Notes under the pieces: generated by a model
What the model was told of the DNA's origin: nothing
The model's input: only the letters and a program-made list of their open reading frames with translations
The model's database searches: none
Shown here: positions 36,106 to 44,801 of the stretch, in pieces
Numbering within the stretch: the first letter of the stretch is position 1
Layout: each line of letters starts with the position of its first letter
DNA from: Desulfurococcaceae archaeon AG1
GTDB taxonomy: Archaea; Thermoproteota; Thermoprotei_A; Sulfolobales; AG1
Assembly: GCA_003116855.1 (NCBI GenBank)
Contig: BEWT01000015.1
Location: 101,445 to 165,444 of the forward strand
Direction: 5' to 3'
DNA: 64,000 bases
Program-made: the position numbers and the translations under genes

Positions 36106-36141
36106 AGGATAAGGTATAAATATCTGTGATTATTAATCCCT

Positions 36142-37065
36142 ATGGTGTGTTTGTCTGCTTGCAGGATTAAAATCTGTCCTAAAGTCTAGGGAGATCTTCA
36201 GTAATTGGGTCACGCTGGGGTTAAAGTATGCTTTATATAAAGGGGGCGTGCGGCATGTAGATAAGCTCACAGCCAGGTGCAGGGATGGGAGTTCCATGGA
36301 GCTGAACCCTGAGATATATGCATCTGTGATCTATCTCTATGCCGTAGGTTTCTCGATAAACTCGACTGTAGATCAGGAGCTATATCTATATGCCGGCTCG
36401 ATCTAACTATAGACCAGCTGGTTGAAGAGTTCTCCTGGTTATCTGATCGTAAACTCTGCCAAGTCCTAAAGAATAGCATTGCTAGCGGCAGGATCAGGAG
36501 AGAAGGTGATACGTGGATTGTAGATGGCATTAAATTTAAGGAGTTGAGATTCACCGTAGTGGAGGTCTTTCTAACAGATCACTGGCCATTGAAAGGATTA
36601 GATCTTAGGGGTAGGGAGGTCTTGGATATAGGAGCTTATATAGGAGACACAGCATTATACTTCCTAGCCCATGGAGCTAAGAGAGTTGTGGCTGTCGAGC
36701 CCCACCCAGCAGCATATAAAGAGATGATGAAGAACCTTGAGCTGAACAACGTTAAAGACAGAGTGGTGCCTATAAACGCTGCTGTAGGCGGCTCCAAAGG
36801 CTATACAAAGATCCCAATAGATATCTCGGTCTCGGATGCTGGTGGAATGAATGCGCTTAGGTATAGGGATGAAACGACTTCTGGTAGTTATGTTGAGGTT
36901 CCTATAGTGGTATTAGAAGATCTCATGGGATACTTGGAAGAACCATATATGATTAAACTAGATTGTAAGGGCTGTGAGGCAGAGATCCTGCATAAAAGCT
37001 CTGATCGTCTAAGAATGTTCCAGGCGATCTTAATGGAATATACAGATATGCTGAGGCTCCCGTAG
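36142..37065 (+). pseudogene. FkbM-family methyltransferase, frameshifted and truncated
   Basis: A TATA box (about 36112-36119) leads to ATG 36142. The N-terminal part (SREIFSNWVTLGLKYALYKGG...MELNPEIYASVIYLYAVGFS) ends in TAA at 36406-36408. The continuation (DLTIDQLVEEFSWL) is in another frame and runs into the open part from TTG 36544, with SAM motif REVLDIGAYIGDTALYFLAHGAKRVVAVEPHP. The frame ends at 37065 right after a segment that recurs, diverged, in the next feature. At least one frameshift and an early stop mark it as a relic, although the SAM-binding core is open. Confidence 0.7.
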
Positions 37066-37069
37066 TTAC

Positions 37070-37324
37070 TTGAGAGATCTTATGGATTATCTTGAGGATC
37101 TCTATATGATCAAGTTGGATTGCGAGGGTTGTGAGTGGGAGATTCTGAGGAGAGATGCTGATCTTTTAAGGAAGTTTCAGGTGATCTTAGTGGAGTATCA
37201 TAGAGGAAACTATAAAGATATAATCGGTAAGCTCAAGGAAACCCATAAGTGCAGAGATCATTATTATGAACCGCTCTCGAAACAGTCAGGATACGGTGTG
37301 CTAGTATGTATGAAGGATCCGTGA
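37070..37324 (+). pseudogene. C-terminal fragment of a second FkbM methyltransferase
   Basis: 84 codons starting with RDLMDYLEDLYMIKLDCEGCEWEILRRDADLL, a diverged repeat of the end of the preceding gene (EDLMGYLEEPYMIKLDCKGCEAEILHKSSDRL), and continuing to a complete FkbM C-terminus (SKQSGYGVLVCMKDP). The two pieces look like remains of tandem paralogues joined by a deletion. Confidence 0.65.
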
Positions 37325-37383
37325 TTATATGCCAGCAATATCAAGGGCTTCCATTATATCTACCTGTAATATAGAGAAAGCCC

Positions 37384-37517
37384 ATGTCAATATTTGCCGA
37401 CATTCCAGTTTATGGAAAAGCTAAATACGCTAAGCACCTGGTAAGACTATGAAAGAATATGGGATCTGTTATAGAGAAGCAATAGGTCTGCTGAGATCAT
37501 ATGTAAATCCCGGTTAA
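37384..37517 (+). pseudogene. Possible relic of a glycosyltransferase N-terminus
   Basis: Two abutting short frames, ATG 37384 (MSIFADIPVYGKAKYAKHLVR) and ATG 37449 (MKEYGICYREAIGLL), overlap at ATGA. Read together they resemble the first strand-helix unit of GT-B glycosyltransferases. The assignment is weak. The rest of the 37325-37558 gap holds nothing recognisable. Confidence 0.3.
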
Positions 37518-37558
37518 ACAGAACCTTGAGATCTTAACGAGCTTGTGTGGCTTGTGCT

Positions 37559-38554
37559 CTAAGTTTTATTGGCTAGACATCTAGATACGAAAGTGATAAG
37601 ATCCTCTCCTCTTTCTCTGGACTCAATTAGATCGATAAAGCCGCATCTCTGCACTATCGCAGCAAATAGTTTTCTCCTCCTACCTCTAAGTTTTTTGAGC
37701 GTGTGAACCAGCGTCTCGTAGAGAGCTAAATGAAGAGTTTCGTATAATGCTGGATAATTTATTGGGCTCTTCTTGATAGAGGCTCTTACAATGTTATAAA
37801 GGTATATTAAGGGCATTGAGAAGGGTGCAAGTGTCCATAGGGGTTTTCTCACGAAAAAACCTTCATGCCTATAATATTGTAGAGCCTCGATCCGAGCGTA
37901 TTTGGCCCATTTTCTCCATCTTTCTTTAGCGTTTTGTTGCCGGAGATAGAAGTGGAGGATATAATAATTCTCAGGCAGCTCAAGCACTCTGCCTTTAACT
38001 TCGGGGAGCTCGTGGATGAGTCCTCTAAACACTGTCTTTGTTTTTCTAAATATTCTAATATGTCTGTTTGGGTATAATGGTCCTAGAACCGGCTTTCCGT
38101 TCTTAATATTCACGAAAGTTACTGAGAAGCCATCATAAACATCTCCATATTTGTTTATAAGCTTCCTAAGCTCGTTCTTTAAATTACTTCCAAGCCTCTC
38201 ATCCGTATCAAGGTGAAGGATCCACTCATGTGAAGCTTTACTCAATGCATACATCCTATTAGGTTCGACATACTCCCACGACTTTCTCTGGTAAACCTTA
38301 GCACCATATCTTTTAGCTACTTCTAGCGTGTCATCAGTGCTATAGTTGTCTACAATTATTATTTCATCAACCACATCGCTAACATTATCTAGCAGATATA
38401 CAAGATCTCTCGCGGAATTCCTTGTGAAAGTAATGAAGGAGATCGTTGTTTTCCCCGCTACTTTATTATTAATTGGCCAGTAATAAAAATTAACCTTAAG
38501 ATTACTTCTATACCCTGGAAGTTTCTCGATCTTGATTGTGTCTAGCATGGGCAC
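37559..38554 (-). CDS. Glycosyltransferase family 2
   Basis: GT-A transferase, 331 aa, of the group related to bacterial lipopolysaccharide core GT2 enzymes. Marks are ISFITFTRNSARDLVYLLDNV, EIIIVDNYSTDDTLEVAKRYGAKVY, EWILHLDTDERL (DxD) and PNRHIRIFRKTKTVFRGLIHE. The C-terminal 110 residues contain amphipathic helices. It ends the minus-strand group with the adenylate kinase gene, 24 nt apart, although the functions differ. Confidence 0.85.
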   Translation of the reverse strand: MPMLDTIKIEKLPGYRSNLKVNFYYWPINNKVAGKTTISFITFTRNSARDLVYLLDNVSDVVDEIIIVDNYSTDDTLEVAKRYGAKVYQRKSWEYVEPNRMYALSKASHEWILHLDTDERLGSNLKNELRKLINKYGDVYDGFSVTFVNIKNGKPVLGPLYPNRHIRIFRKTKTVFRGLIHELPEVKGRVLELPENYYILHFYLRQQNAKERWRKWAKYARIEALQYYRHEGFFVRKPLWTLAPFSMPLIYLYNIVRASIKKSPINYPALYETLHLALYETLVHTLKKLRGRRRKLFAAIVQRCGFIDLIESRERGEDLITFVSRCLANKT

Positions 38555-38578
38555 TTCGAATGAGACTTATAAGAGTGA

Positions 38579-39217
38579 CTATATATGGTGCATTTTCTCT
38601 ATTATGAGGTTTTCGAGTATTGATGCTAGCTCGCGCGCTGCTTTTTCAGCTTCTCCCTCTCTATTATAAACTATGTTTACGGTTGCTCCTGTGAATGATG
38701 CTACTACTAGTGCTTCTATTCTGTTCATTCTCATCATCTCCTCTATGATTGCCGGGTCTGCGTAGTCTTTTCTAACTCTCGTCTTATCCCTGGCTTGTCT
38801 TGATAGGATCTCTTCTGGCGATGCCTCTATAAGGATAATGGCGTCTGGCTTTAGCTCCTGCGCAACGTGTAAAGGCAATCCTGGCCAGTAGCCTGAGGGT
38901 GTTCTTATCAAGAGGTGTGTATCTACTATCAGCAATCCTTTCGAGCCTTGGAGTTCTTCTGAGGCGCTTCTAATCATCATCCTGGCAGCCTCAGCCTGGT
39001 TCTCAACCTGGATCCTTATCGGAAGCCCCCTAATCTCATCCCTACTCCTCACAACACCCACTAGAGAGAGCCTCTTAAACATATAATCACCATAGTTGAG
39101 CACAACGGTTCTCAAGCCCCTGCCCGAAAGGATCTTGACCGAGAGATCGACCACAGTCGACTTACCAACACCCGGAACACCAACAACAATAGCTACTGGG
39201 AACGGGTGCCTGAGCAA
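38579..39217 (-). CDS. adkA: Archaeal adenylate kinase
   Basis: Phosphotransferase that equilibrates ATP, ADP and AMP. The 212-residue protein is of the archaeal AdkA type: P-loop GVPGVGKST (residues 13-21), LNYGDYMFKRL, RDEIRGLPI, VDTHLLIRTPSGYWPGLP and ARDKTRVRKDYA lid region. It is a housekeeping gene within an otherwise unstable area. A TATA box on the minus strand (about 39244-39256) precedes it. Confidence 0.93.
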   Translation of the reverse strand: MLRHPFPVAIVVGVPGVGKSTVVDLSVKILSGRGLRTVVLNYGDYMFKRLSLVGVVRSRDEIRGLPIRIQVENQAEAARMMIRSASEELQGSKGLLIVDTHLLIRTPSGYWPGLPLHVAQELKPDAIILIEASPEEILSRQARDKTRVRKDYADPAIIEEMMRMNRIEALVVASFTGATVNIVYNREGEAEKAARELASILENLIIEKMHHI

Positions 39218-39613
39218 AGAACCCCCATAGCAGCATAGCTATGAAGAATATATATACTCACAAGGATCTACAAAGTGATCTGGTGTTGCGGGACACATCG
39301 ATCCTTACCCTGGTGGTCACACTATCTCTGAGGCATAAACCAGAGGATCTAGAGTACTTGGAAAGAGCTATGAGATACAGCGGCTTATAAGAGATCCGAA
39401 GCCCCGGGTTTCAGCCCCCAATCCTACGGCAGATCTATGTGTATGGATAACCCTTTTAGAGGACTCTCGATCCAAAGAAGATCTGTTCCATCACCCTATG
39501 CTTAATACTTTCAATAGATGTCGTAGATGCGTGACACGCTACATAGTTCTAGCCCAATATTTTCTGCTAGACTATGCATGGATTAGTGTTATCCAGTAAC
39601 CATCGGAACTTCT
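39218..39613. other. Intergenic stretch with a possible 35-aa frame
   Basis: The adkA promoter lies at about 39244-39256. On the plus strand a 35-codon frame starts at GTG 39283 (LRDTSILTLVVTLSLRHKPEDLEYLERAMRY) at leaderless distance from the same AT-rich box and stops at 39390. It is too short to judge. Nothing else was recognised up to 39613. Confidence 0.3.
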
Positions 39614-40305
39614 TTATCGTAATCTTTGTAAGCGGGAGAGCTTTCCCAATAGTACTAGCGTGTCTCTGATCTTTGAATTTAAAAGTAATCTATATTTTCT
39701 AGTTAGCGGCATCTCCTCAATGCTTACTATATCTCTTGTCCGTCTACCAAGTACTATGGAGTAAAGAGCTATATCCGATAGGTCTGTCGCTACATAGTTA
39801 TCCGGCTTCCTAGCCTTAAGGAATACTCCTGGAGCTTCATGATCCTTGATCAGTTTGATGATCTCAAAGTCAATGAATATCCTCTTCATATCCTCTACCT
39901 CGTATCTCCAAAAATCATACGGATAGCCATGGAATGGGAAGCCCTTAGAACGGGTCGTGATATATATATATATCCTCCGCGCTTCAATACCGTTTTCATA
40001 TTATTTACTGCCAGCCTCCAATCCATAACATGTTCAAGCAACTCTGTGGCAATTACAACATCGAAAGATTCGCGTCCAAAATGATCTATGAGTTTCTCAA
40101 CAGGCAGGATCAGGTCAACGAATTTCCCAGGCTCTATATCCACCCCAACATATTCTTTTGGGCGAAAGAATCTCTCAATTAACGGACGCACACTTCCATT
40201 CACATATCTGCTGCCAACCTCCAAGACCCTCGCACCACTGAACTCCTCAGGCTCGGCATTCTCAATGAAGAACTCTAACACTGACATATGACACATAGAC
40301 CACAC
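39614..40305 (-). pseudogene. SAM-dependent methyltransferase, frameshifted copy
   Basis: Paralogue of the intact gene at 32661-33377. The first frame (40305 to 39895) carries SAM motif RVLEVGSRYVNGSVRP, YVGVDIEPGKFVDLILPVE and FDVVIATELLEHVMDW, and loses homology after GGYIYI. The rest is in a second frame that re-enters at GFPFHGYPYDFWRY and includes DHEAPGVFLKARKP. The switch is at an alternating AT tract (39960-39973); deleting one TA restores a single protein. It overlaps the next methyltransferase gene by 44 nt. Confidence 0.85.
39960..39973. repeat. (TA)7 tract at a frameshift
   Basis: Fourteen alternating A/T bases. The homologous position in the intact paralogue (about 33042-33049) is shorter and in frame. 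One unit less here gives an open reading frame. Confidence 0.85.
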
Positions 40306-41092
40306 CTATCCCAGCCCAACCCTGGCCCTTATCGTTAATTATTTCAACGTACTTATAAGTTTGTTTAATCTCTTGCCAGAATCTATGCACACCAACCAAG
40401 CCATCTGGATCGTGTCTTTTATCATGTGGCAGGATATCGTGGAACGCAACAATCCCGCCTTTTCTCACTAACTGTGAATACATCTCGAAGTCCATTTTAA
40501 CGCCCTCGTACGTGTGGTCAGCGTCTATGAAAAGGAAATCCACCTTTCTGCCAGCCAGTATCGATTTAACTTTTTCGAGCGTAGCTGGGTCGTGGGAGTC
40601 TCCTCTTACAAAGTATATCTTCTGTCTCTCTCTGGCAAACGCTCTATAGATCGGGATTCTCCACTTCGGATATCCGGCTCCAAACATCCCTCCTGGGAGG
40701 TCCACGCTTATAATTGTTGCATCGGGATCGGCCACCTGGCAAAATAAGAAGAGCGTACCCCCCATAGCAGTTCCTATTTCAAGAACAGTTTTTGGTTTTA
40801 TTTCGCTGACAAGCATCAGTAATTCACGTATCTCGTTTTCAACTTGTGCTGGCCTTATAGAAACGCCAAAATACGTGAACGAAAACGCTAGCTTCACAGC
40901 GCTTTCTATATCATTAACACCGGCGGTAAGCTTTCTAAGTTTACGGGCTGTTAAAAAGGCTAAAAAATATACCAAGCCACTTTTATAGAGAAGATAGCGG
41001 GAGGCTTTCTTAACAAACGCTCCCAGCCCCTCTTCTTTAAGGACTCTTCTCCCCTCTTTGATAATGAACCTGATCTCCTTCAGCAGAACCAC
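40262..41092 (-). CDS. CmcI-like SAM-dependent methyltransferase, intact copy
   Basis: 276 residues. N-terminal helical part, then SAM motif KTVLEIGTAMGGTLFLF, ATIISVDLPGGMFGAGYPKWR, KVDFLFIDADHTYEGVKMDFEMY and GGIVAFHDILPHDKRHDPDG. These match the cephalosporin hydroxylase (CmcI)/Methyltransf_24 group, which often methylates sugars in surface glycans. It overlaps the downstream methyltransferase (39614-40305) by 44 nt. A decayed copy of this gene is at 33490-34149. Confidence 0.88.
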   Translation of the reverse strand: MVLLKEIRFIIKEGRRVLKEEGLGAFVKKASRYLLYKSGLVYFLAFLTARKLRKLTAGVNDIESAVKLAFSFTYFGVSIRPAQVENEIRELLMLVSEIKPKTVLEIGTAMGGTLFLFCQVADPDATIISVDLPGGMFGAGYPKWRIPIYRAFARERQKIYFVRGDSHDPATLEKVKSILAGRKVDFLFIDADHTYEGVKMDFEMYSQLVRKGGIVAFHDILPHDKRHDPDGLVGVHRFWQEIKQTYKYVEIINDKGQGWAGIGVVYVSYVSVRVLH

Positions 41093-41276
41093 CTCTTGTT
41101 CTTATTATCACTCTTCTATCCTCTCTATCAAATTTATAAGCAAAGCTGACCGTTCTCCCCACCCGCTCCCAGATAACCCTAGCACTTCCACATACTAGGT
41201 TACCCTCGAACCTATCGAAGCTCTCAACACGATCTAGTGCAGCACAGCTCTCTATCGCTTTTAACAGCTTTAGCAA
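41037..41276 (-). CDS. Possible small protein, 79 aa, unknown
   Basis: Starts with TTG and overlaps the methyltransferase N-terminus by 56 nt in another frame. The first 62 residues (AIESCAALDRVESFDRFEG, VIWERVGRTVSFAYKFDRED) look protein-like with beta-strand character; the part in the overlap does not. It may be a diverged or truncated gene. No family recognised. The 41277-41577 gap upstream contains the palindrome listed below. Confidence 0.35.
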   Translation of the reverse strand: MLKLLKAIESCAALDRVESFDRFEGNLVCGSARVIWERVGRTVSFAYKFDREDRRVIIRTRGGSAEGDQVHYQRGEKSP

Positions 41277-41474
41277 TACTGCCTATGCCCGCGAAGAGTC
41301 ACGAGAATGAATCTTCCCTCAAGCGGGCTCCCTCTATTACAGCCAGTCTTCTGAACACATTAATATCCCTCTCACTCTTTGTCTATGGCTAGAACGCTTG
41401 CATACTTTGTCATCCTTTAACCATATCCTGGTCTCGTGGTTTAGAATATTATGGGGCTCTGTTGAGCGTTGCAT

Positions 41475-41499
41475 CATGCTATACGTTACGTATAGCATG
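41475..41499. promoter_or_regulatory. 25-bp palindrome upstream of the rhamnose operon
   Basis: Arms CATGCTATACG (41475-41485) and CGTATAGCATG (41489-41499) are perfectly complementary around TTA. It is 45-70 nt before the TATA box (TTTATATTAAA, about 41544-41554) and about 80 nt before ATG 41578, where an activator or repressor dimer would sit. No second copy was seen in the window. Confidence 0.55.
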
Positions 41500-41577
41500 T
41501 ACAGCTATACATCCCCTTGATCCGCCCCTGGCTTTTATATCTCTTTATATTAAACTATCGTTGGGTAGAGCGCCTCT

Positions 41578-42648
41578 ATGGCTTATCCAATGGTCTCGAT
41601 TATCTGGCTTAACTATAATAGTAAACACATAATCGATCTTGTTCTGAGGTCTCTTGAAGCCGTCTTTGACATTGATTATCCTAGGGATCGTTATGAGCTT
41701 ATAGTGGTTGATAACGGCTCTAGCGATGGTAGCTTTGAGACTATAAGGGGTTTTGTTGAGAAGAGATCCGGGGCCAGGAAGAAGATCATAGGGCTTGATC
41801 GTAACCTTGGCTTCTCTGGGGGCAATAACGCTGGTTTCAGGGCTAGGGATAGAGATGCGAAATACGTTGTTCTCCTAAACAACGATGCCGTTCCCAGCAA
41901 AGATAGTCTGAGCATCTTTGTCGAAGAGATGGAGAAGCGCCCCTACCTAGGCGGCGCCCAAGGAATAATAGTGGATCCTAGGACAGGGCTTGTCGATACT
42001 GCTGGGGACTATGTCAGCGAACACCTATTCCCATTGGCGTATCTGCGTGGGAGATCTCCAAACGATATGGTGAGGCCGCTCTACATCTCATATCCAAATG
42101 GTGCCTACTCTATCTGGAGGGTTGATGCTGTGTTAAAGGCTAACAAAACCGAGAGGATGTTCTATGACGAGCTCTTCGCATACTGTGATGACATTGTTCT
42201 GGGACTCAAAATCTGGGACTCGGGCTATAAGGCCGCATCCTTCCCCTACATAGTTGCTAAGCATAGTAGGGGCTCAACACTTGGTAGGCATTACTTAGCA
42301 CAGGTGCTTCATAGCTTTAAATGTATATCATTTCTCTCCCACATATCATCCCTTAGCCTGTCTAAGAGGCTTATGACGAGAAGCCAGATCATTAAAATGA
42401 GCATATTAGTGCAGATGAAATTTTTGCCCAAACCCATCCTTGGAAAGATATGGAGGGCTTGGAGTGATGGGAAGAAACTGGGGTTAGAGGTTCGGGATAG
42501 CGAGGGATTTATCGATGTGAGTAAAGCCCCCTTAGTTAGGTTTGGCAGCATAGCTGATAAAATCCTGGGCCTAATCCTCCCAAGATACATGATCATGGAG
42601 AGAATGAGGAAAGCCATAGAAGAGGCCTACAGACTTGATGAGGCGTGA
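41578..42648 (+). CDS. Glycosyltransferase family 2 (rhamnosyltransferase-like)
   Basis: 356 residues. SIIWLNYNSKHIIDLVLRSL, LIVVDNGSSDGSFETI, LDRNLGFSGGNNAGFRA and VVLLNNDAVPSKDSL place it in the WbbL/RfbF-type subgroup of GT2, many of which transfer rhamnose. The ATG lies only about 30 nt after the TATA box centre, so the mRNA is probably leaderless. It opens the operon of dTDP-rhamnose genes, which fits a role as user of that sugar; the acceptor is unknown. Confidence 0.88.
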   Translation: MAYPMVSIIWLNYNSKHIIDLVLRSLEAVFDIDYPRDRYELIVVDNGSSDGSFETIRGFVEKRSGARKKIIGLDRNLGFSGGNNAGFRARDRDAKYVVLLNNDAVPSKDSLSIFVEEMEKRPYLGGAQGIIVDPRTGLVDTAGDYVSEHLFPLAYLRGRSPNDMVRPLYISYPNGAYSIWRVDAVLKANKTERMFYDELFAYCDDIVLGLKIWDSGYKAASFPYIVAKHSRGSTLGRHYLAQVLHSFKCISFLSHISSLSLSKRLMTRSQIIKMSILVQMKFLPKPILGKIWRAWSDGKKLGLEVRDSEGFIDVSKAPLVRFGSIADKILGLILPRYMIMERMRKAIEEAYRLDEA

Positions 42649-42727
42649 CCGGGCGTGGTTCGGTCTAGAGGGGCTGGTTGTTTATTAATCCCTTCCTATA
42701 TAATTGATTGGCTGCATGGTGCTCATT

Positions 42728-43792
42728 ATGGATGGTGTTGTGCTTGTAGCTGGTGAGGGCACAAGGCTCAGGCCCCTGACATTCACTGTCCCCAAACCGT
42801 TAATACCTATTATGGGGAGGCCTTTGGTATCGTATGGCCTTAGGGGTCTTATGTCAGGGGGTGTGGATAACATTGTCTTTGTTATAGGGCATCTTGGGGG
42901 TTATTTTATTGATTATTTTGGCGATGGCTCTAGCATTGGTGTTAGGATCTCGTATGTTACGCAGGAGAGGAGGCTTGGGATAGCCCACGCTATATATAGG
43001 GCGATCGAGTCAGGGGCTGTGAAGGGAAGCTTTGTTGTATATCTTGGTGATAATTATTTTGGCGATGATATAGGGTTTATAATGAGATCCTTTGCTGAGG
43101 GTGATCACGATGTCTATATAGTGCTTACAAGGACAAAGGATCCCTCTAAGTTTGGCTACGTACTCCTAAGGGATGGGAAGGTCTATAAGCTGATCGAGAA
43201 GCCCAGAGATCCCCCGCCAGGTGGCTACACACTCTCCGGGCTATATATGTTCAGAGACCCGGATCTTGTTGCAAGAGCCTTCAAAGATCTTAAGCCTAGC
43301 TGGAGGGGTGAGTATGAGATCACAGACATGATCCAGTGGTTCATAGATAGAGACTATAGCGTGGGCTATAGTGTTGTGACAGGCTGGTGGAAAGATGCTG
43401 GAAGCCCTAGCGATCTCCTAGAACTCATCTACCTAATGCTAGATAAGGTTGACGAGAGGATCGAGGGGGAGGTTAGGGGTGAGGTGATTGGGAGAGCCGT
43501 CATCGAGAAGGGAGCCATTATTGAGGGAAGGATCGTGGGGCCCGCATATATAGGTAGAGGAGCCTATATCTCGAGGGATGCGATCATAGAGCACTATGTT
43601 GATGTGGAGAGTGGAAGCAGGATCCTTGGTGGAAGCCTTACTAGATCCCTAGTACTCGAGGAGGTTGAGATAAATGCCAGCAGAGCTAGGATCGTTGACT
43701 CGATAATCGGTAGAAGCTCGAAGGTTGTGCTGGGAAACGGCTCATACTCTATTATTACTGGTGATTATAGTAGGATAGTCCAGGGTGCATAG
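42728..43792 (+). CDS. rmlA: Glucose-1-phosphate thymidylyltransferase, long archaeal type (RmlA)
   Basis: Makes dTDP-glucose from dTTP and glucose-1-phosphate, the first step to dTDP-rhamnose. The nucleotidyltransferase domain has GEGTRLRPLTFTVPKPLIPI, VVYLGDNYF, SKFGYVLL, IEKP and the GGYTLSGLYMF segment. The C-terminal 110 residues carry left-handed beta-helix-like hexapeptides (GRAVIEKGAIIEGRIVGPAYIG), as in long RmlA proteins. ATG 42728 matches the usual family start; TTG 42704 and ATG 42716 are in-frame alternatives. The canonical LAAG is LVAG here. It overlaps the next gene by 8 nt. Confidence 0.9.
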   Translation: MDGVVLVAGEGTRLRPLTFTVPKPLIPIMGRPLVSYGLRGLMSGGVDNIVFVIGHLGGYFIDYFGDGSSIGVRISYVTQERRLGIAHAIYRAIESGAVKGSFVVYLGDNYFGDDIGFIMRSFAEGDHDVYIVLTRTKDPSKFGYVLLRDGKVYKLIEKPRDPPPGGYTLSGLYMFRDPDLVARAFKDLKPSWRGEYEITDMIQWFIDRDYSVGYSVVTGWWKDAGSPSDLLELIYLMLDKVDERIEGEVRGEVIGRAVIEKGAIIEGRIVGPAYIGRGAYISRDAIIEHYVDVESGSRILGGSLTRSLVLEEVEINASRARIVDSIIGRSSKVVLGNGSYSIITGDYSRIVQGA

Positions 43793-44801
43793 GTTGCGTA
43801 TCTTCATAACAGGAGGAGCGGGATATATAGGATCAGTGCTCACCAGGCTTCTCCTCAGTAAGGGTTATAGAGTGACGGTAGCGGATCTCCTTCTCTTCGG
43901 GGATATGGGGATCAAGGAACTTGTAGGTGAGAAGGGTTTCAAACTGCTTAAGATCGATGTTAGGAGTATAGATATGGATGCTATTAGGGGGCATGATGTT
44001 GTTATAGATCTAGCCGCTATATCGCAGCCAGACCCTTCTGGAAAAATAGATCAGGGTCTATTCTACGAGATGAACGCAGTATCTCCCGTAAGGGTTGCTA
44101 GTCTATCCATGAAGGGCTGTGTAGAGAGATATGTATTCGCCTCAACATGCAGTGTCTACGGATTCCAGGATAGGGTTGTTAATGAGGATTCGGAGCCAAA
44201 CCCCATAGAGAGCTATGCTAAGATGAAATACGCTGCTGAGAAGAGGATCAGGGAGATAGCTGGAAAGAGATCCGTGATCCTCAGGATAGCCACTGTATAT
44301 GGCTATTCACCTAAGATGAGATTCGATCTAGTTGTAAACGCAATGACATTATCGCTGTATAAGCATAAGAAGATAATGGTTGGGAGACCAGGAACCCAGA
44401 TGAGGCCAGTGGTTCACGTAGGCGATGTGGCTGAGGCTATGCATCGGGTTATTGAGGCTCCGGGCGATATTGTGGGCGGTGAGATCCTTAATGTAGGCTC
44501 TAATGATCAGAACTACAGGATAGCAGATCTAGCTGGGGAAGTGTGCAAAGCTGTTACGAGCGAATGCAGGATCGAGTATTATGGTGATCCAGATACTAGA
44601 TCCTATGTTGTTGATTTTACAAAGATCTCGAGGCTTGTGGGATTCAGAGCTAGATATAGTGTTGCCGATGGTACTAGAGAGGTTTATAGAGCTCTTAAGA
44701 ACGGTCTCATCTCGGACGAGCCTTGGACGAGGGTTATAGATTGGTGGAGCTATCTCCACTCCCAAGGTGTTGTTAAAGTCACGGGGGTTAGTGATCTTTG
44801 A
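43785..44801 (+). CDS. Extended SDR epimerase/dehydratase in the rmlB position
   Basis: NAD(P)-binding sugar-nucleotide enzyme, 338 aa. The cofactor motif is TGGAGYIGS (residues 9-17), the catalytic YAKMK is at 144-148 and the active-site loop reads STCSVYG (120-126). True dTDP-glucose 4,6-dehydratases (RmlB) have TDEVYG at this point, with Asp-Glu needed for dehydration; both are missing. The neighbours are RmlA, RmlD and RmlC, so the gene holds the RmlB slot but may be an epimerase, reductase or an atypical dehydratase. It overlaps rmlD by 4 nt. Confidence 0.85.
   Translation: MHRLRIFITGGAGYIGSVLTRLLLSKGYRVTVADLLLFGDMGIKELVGEKGFKLLKIDVRSIDMDAIRGHDVVIDLAAISQPDPSGKIDQGLFYEMNAVSPVRVASLSMKGCVERYVFASTCSVYGFQDRVVNEDSEPNPIESYAKMKYAAEKRIREIAGKRSVILRIATVYGYSPKMRFDLVVNAMTLSLYKHKKIMVGRPGTQMRPVVHVGDVAEAMHRVIEAPGDIVGGEILNVGSNDQNYRIADLAGEVCKAVTSECRIEYYGDPDTRSYVVDFTKISRLVGFRARYSVADGTREVYRALKNGLISDEPWTRVIDWWSYLHSQGVVKVTGVSDL

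Noticed and set aside
39283-39390. 35-aa leaderless gene
   Set aside because: The TATA-like box in front is well explained as the adkA promoter on the other strand, and the peptide has no recognisable feature; left as a note in the gap entry.
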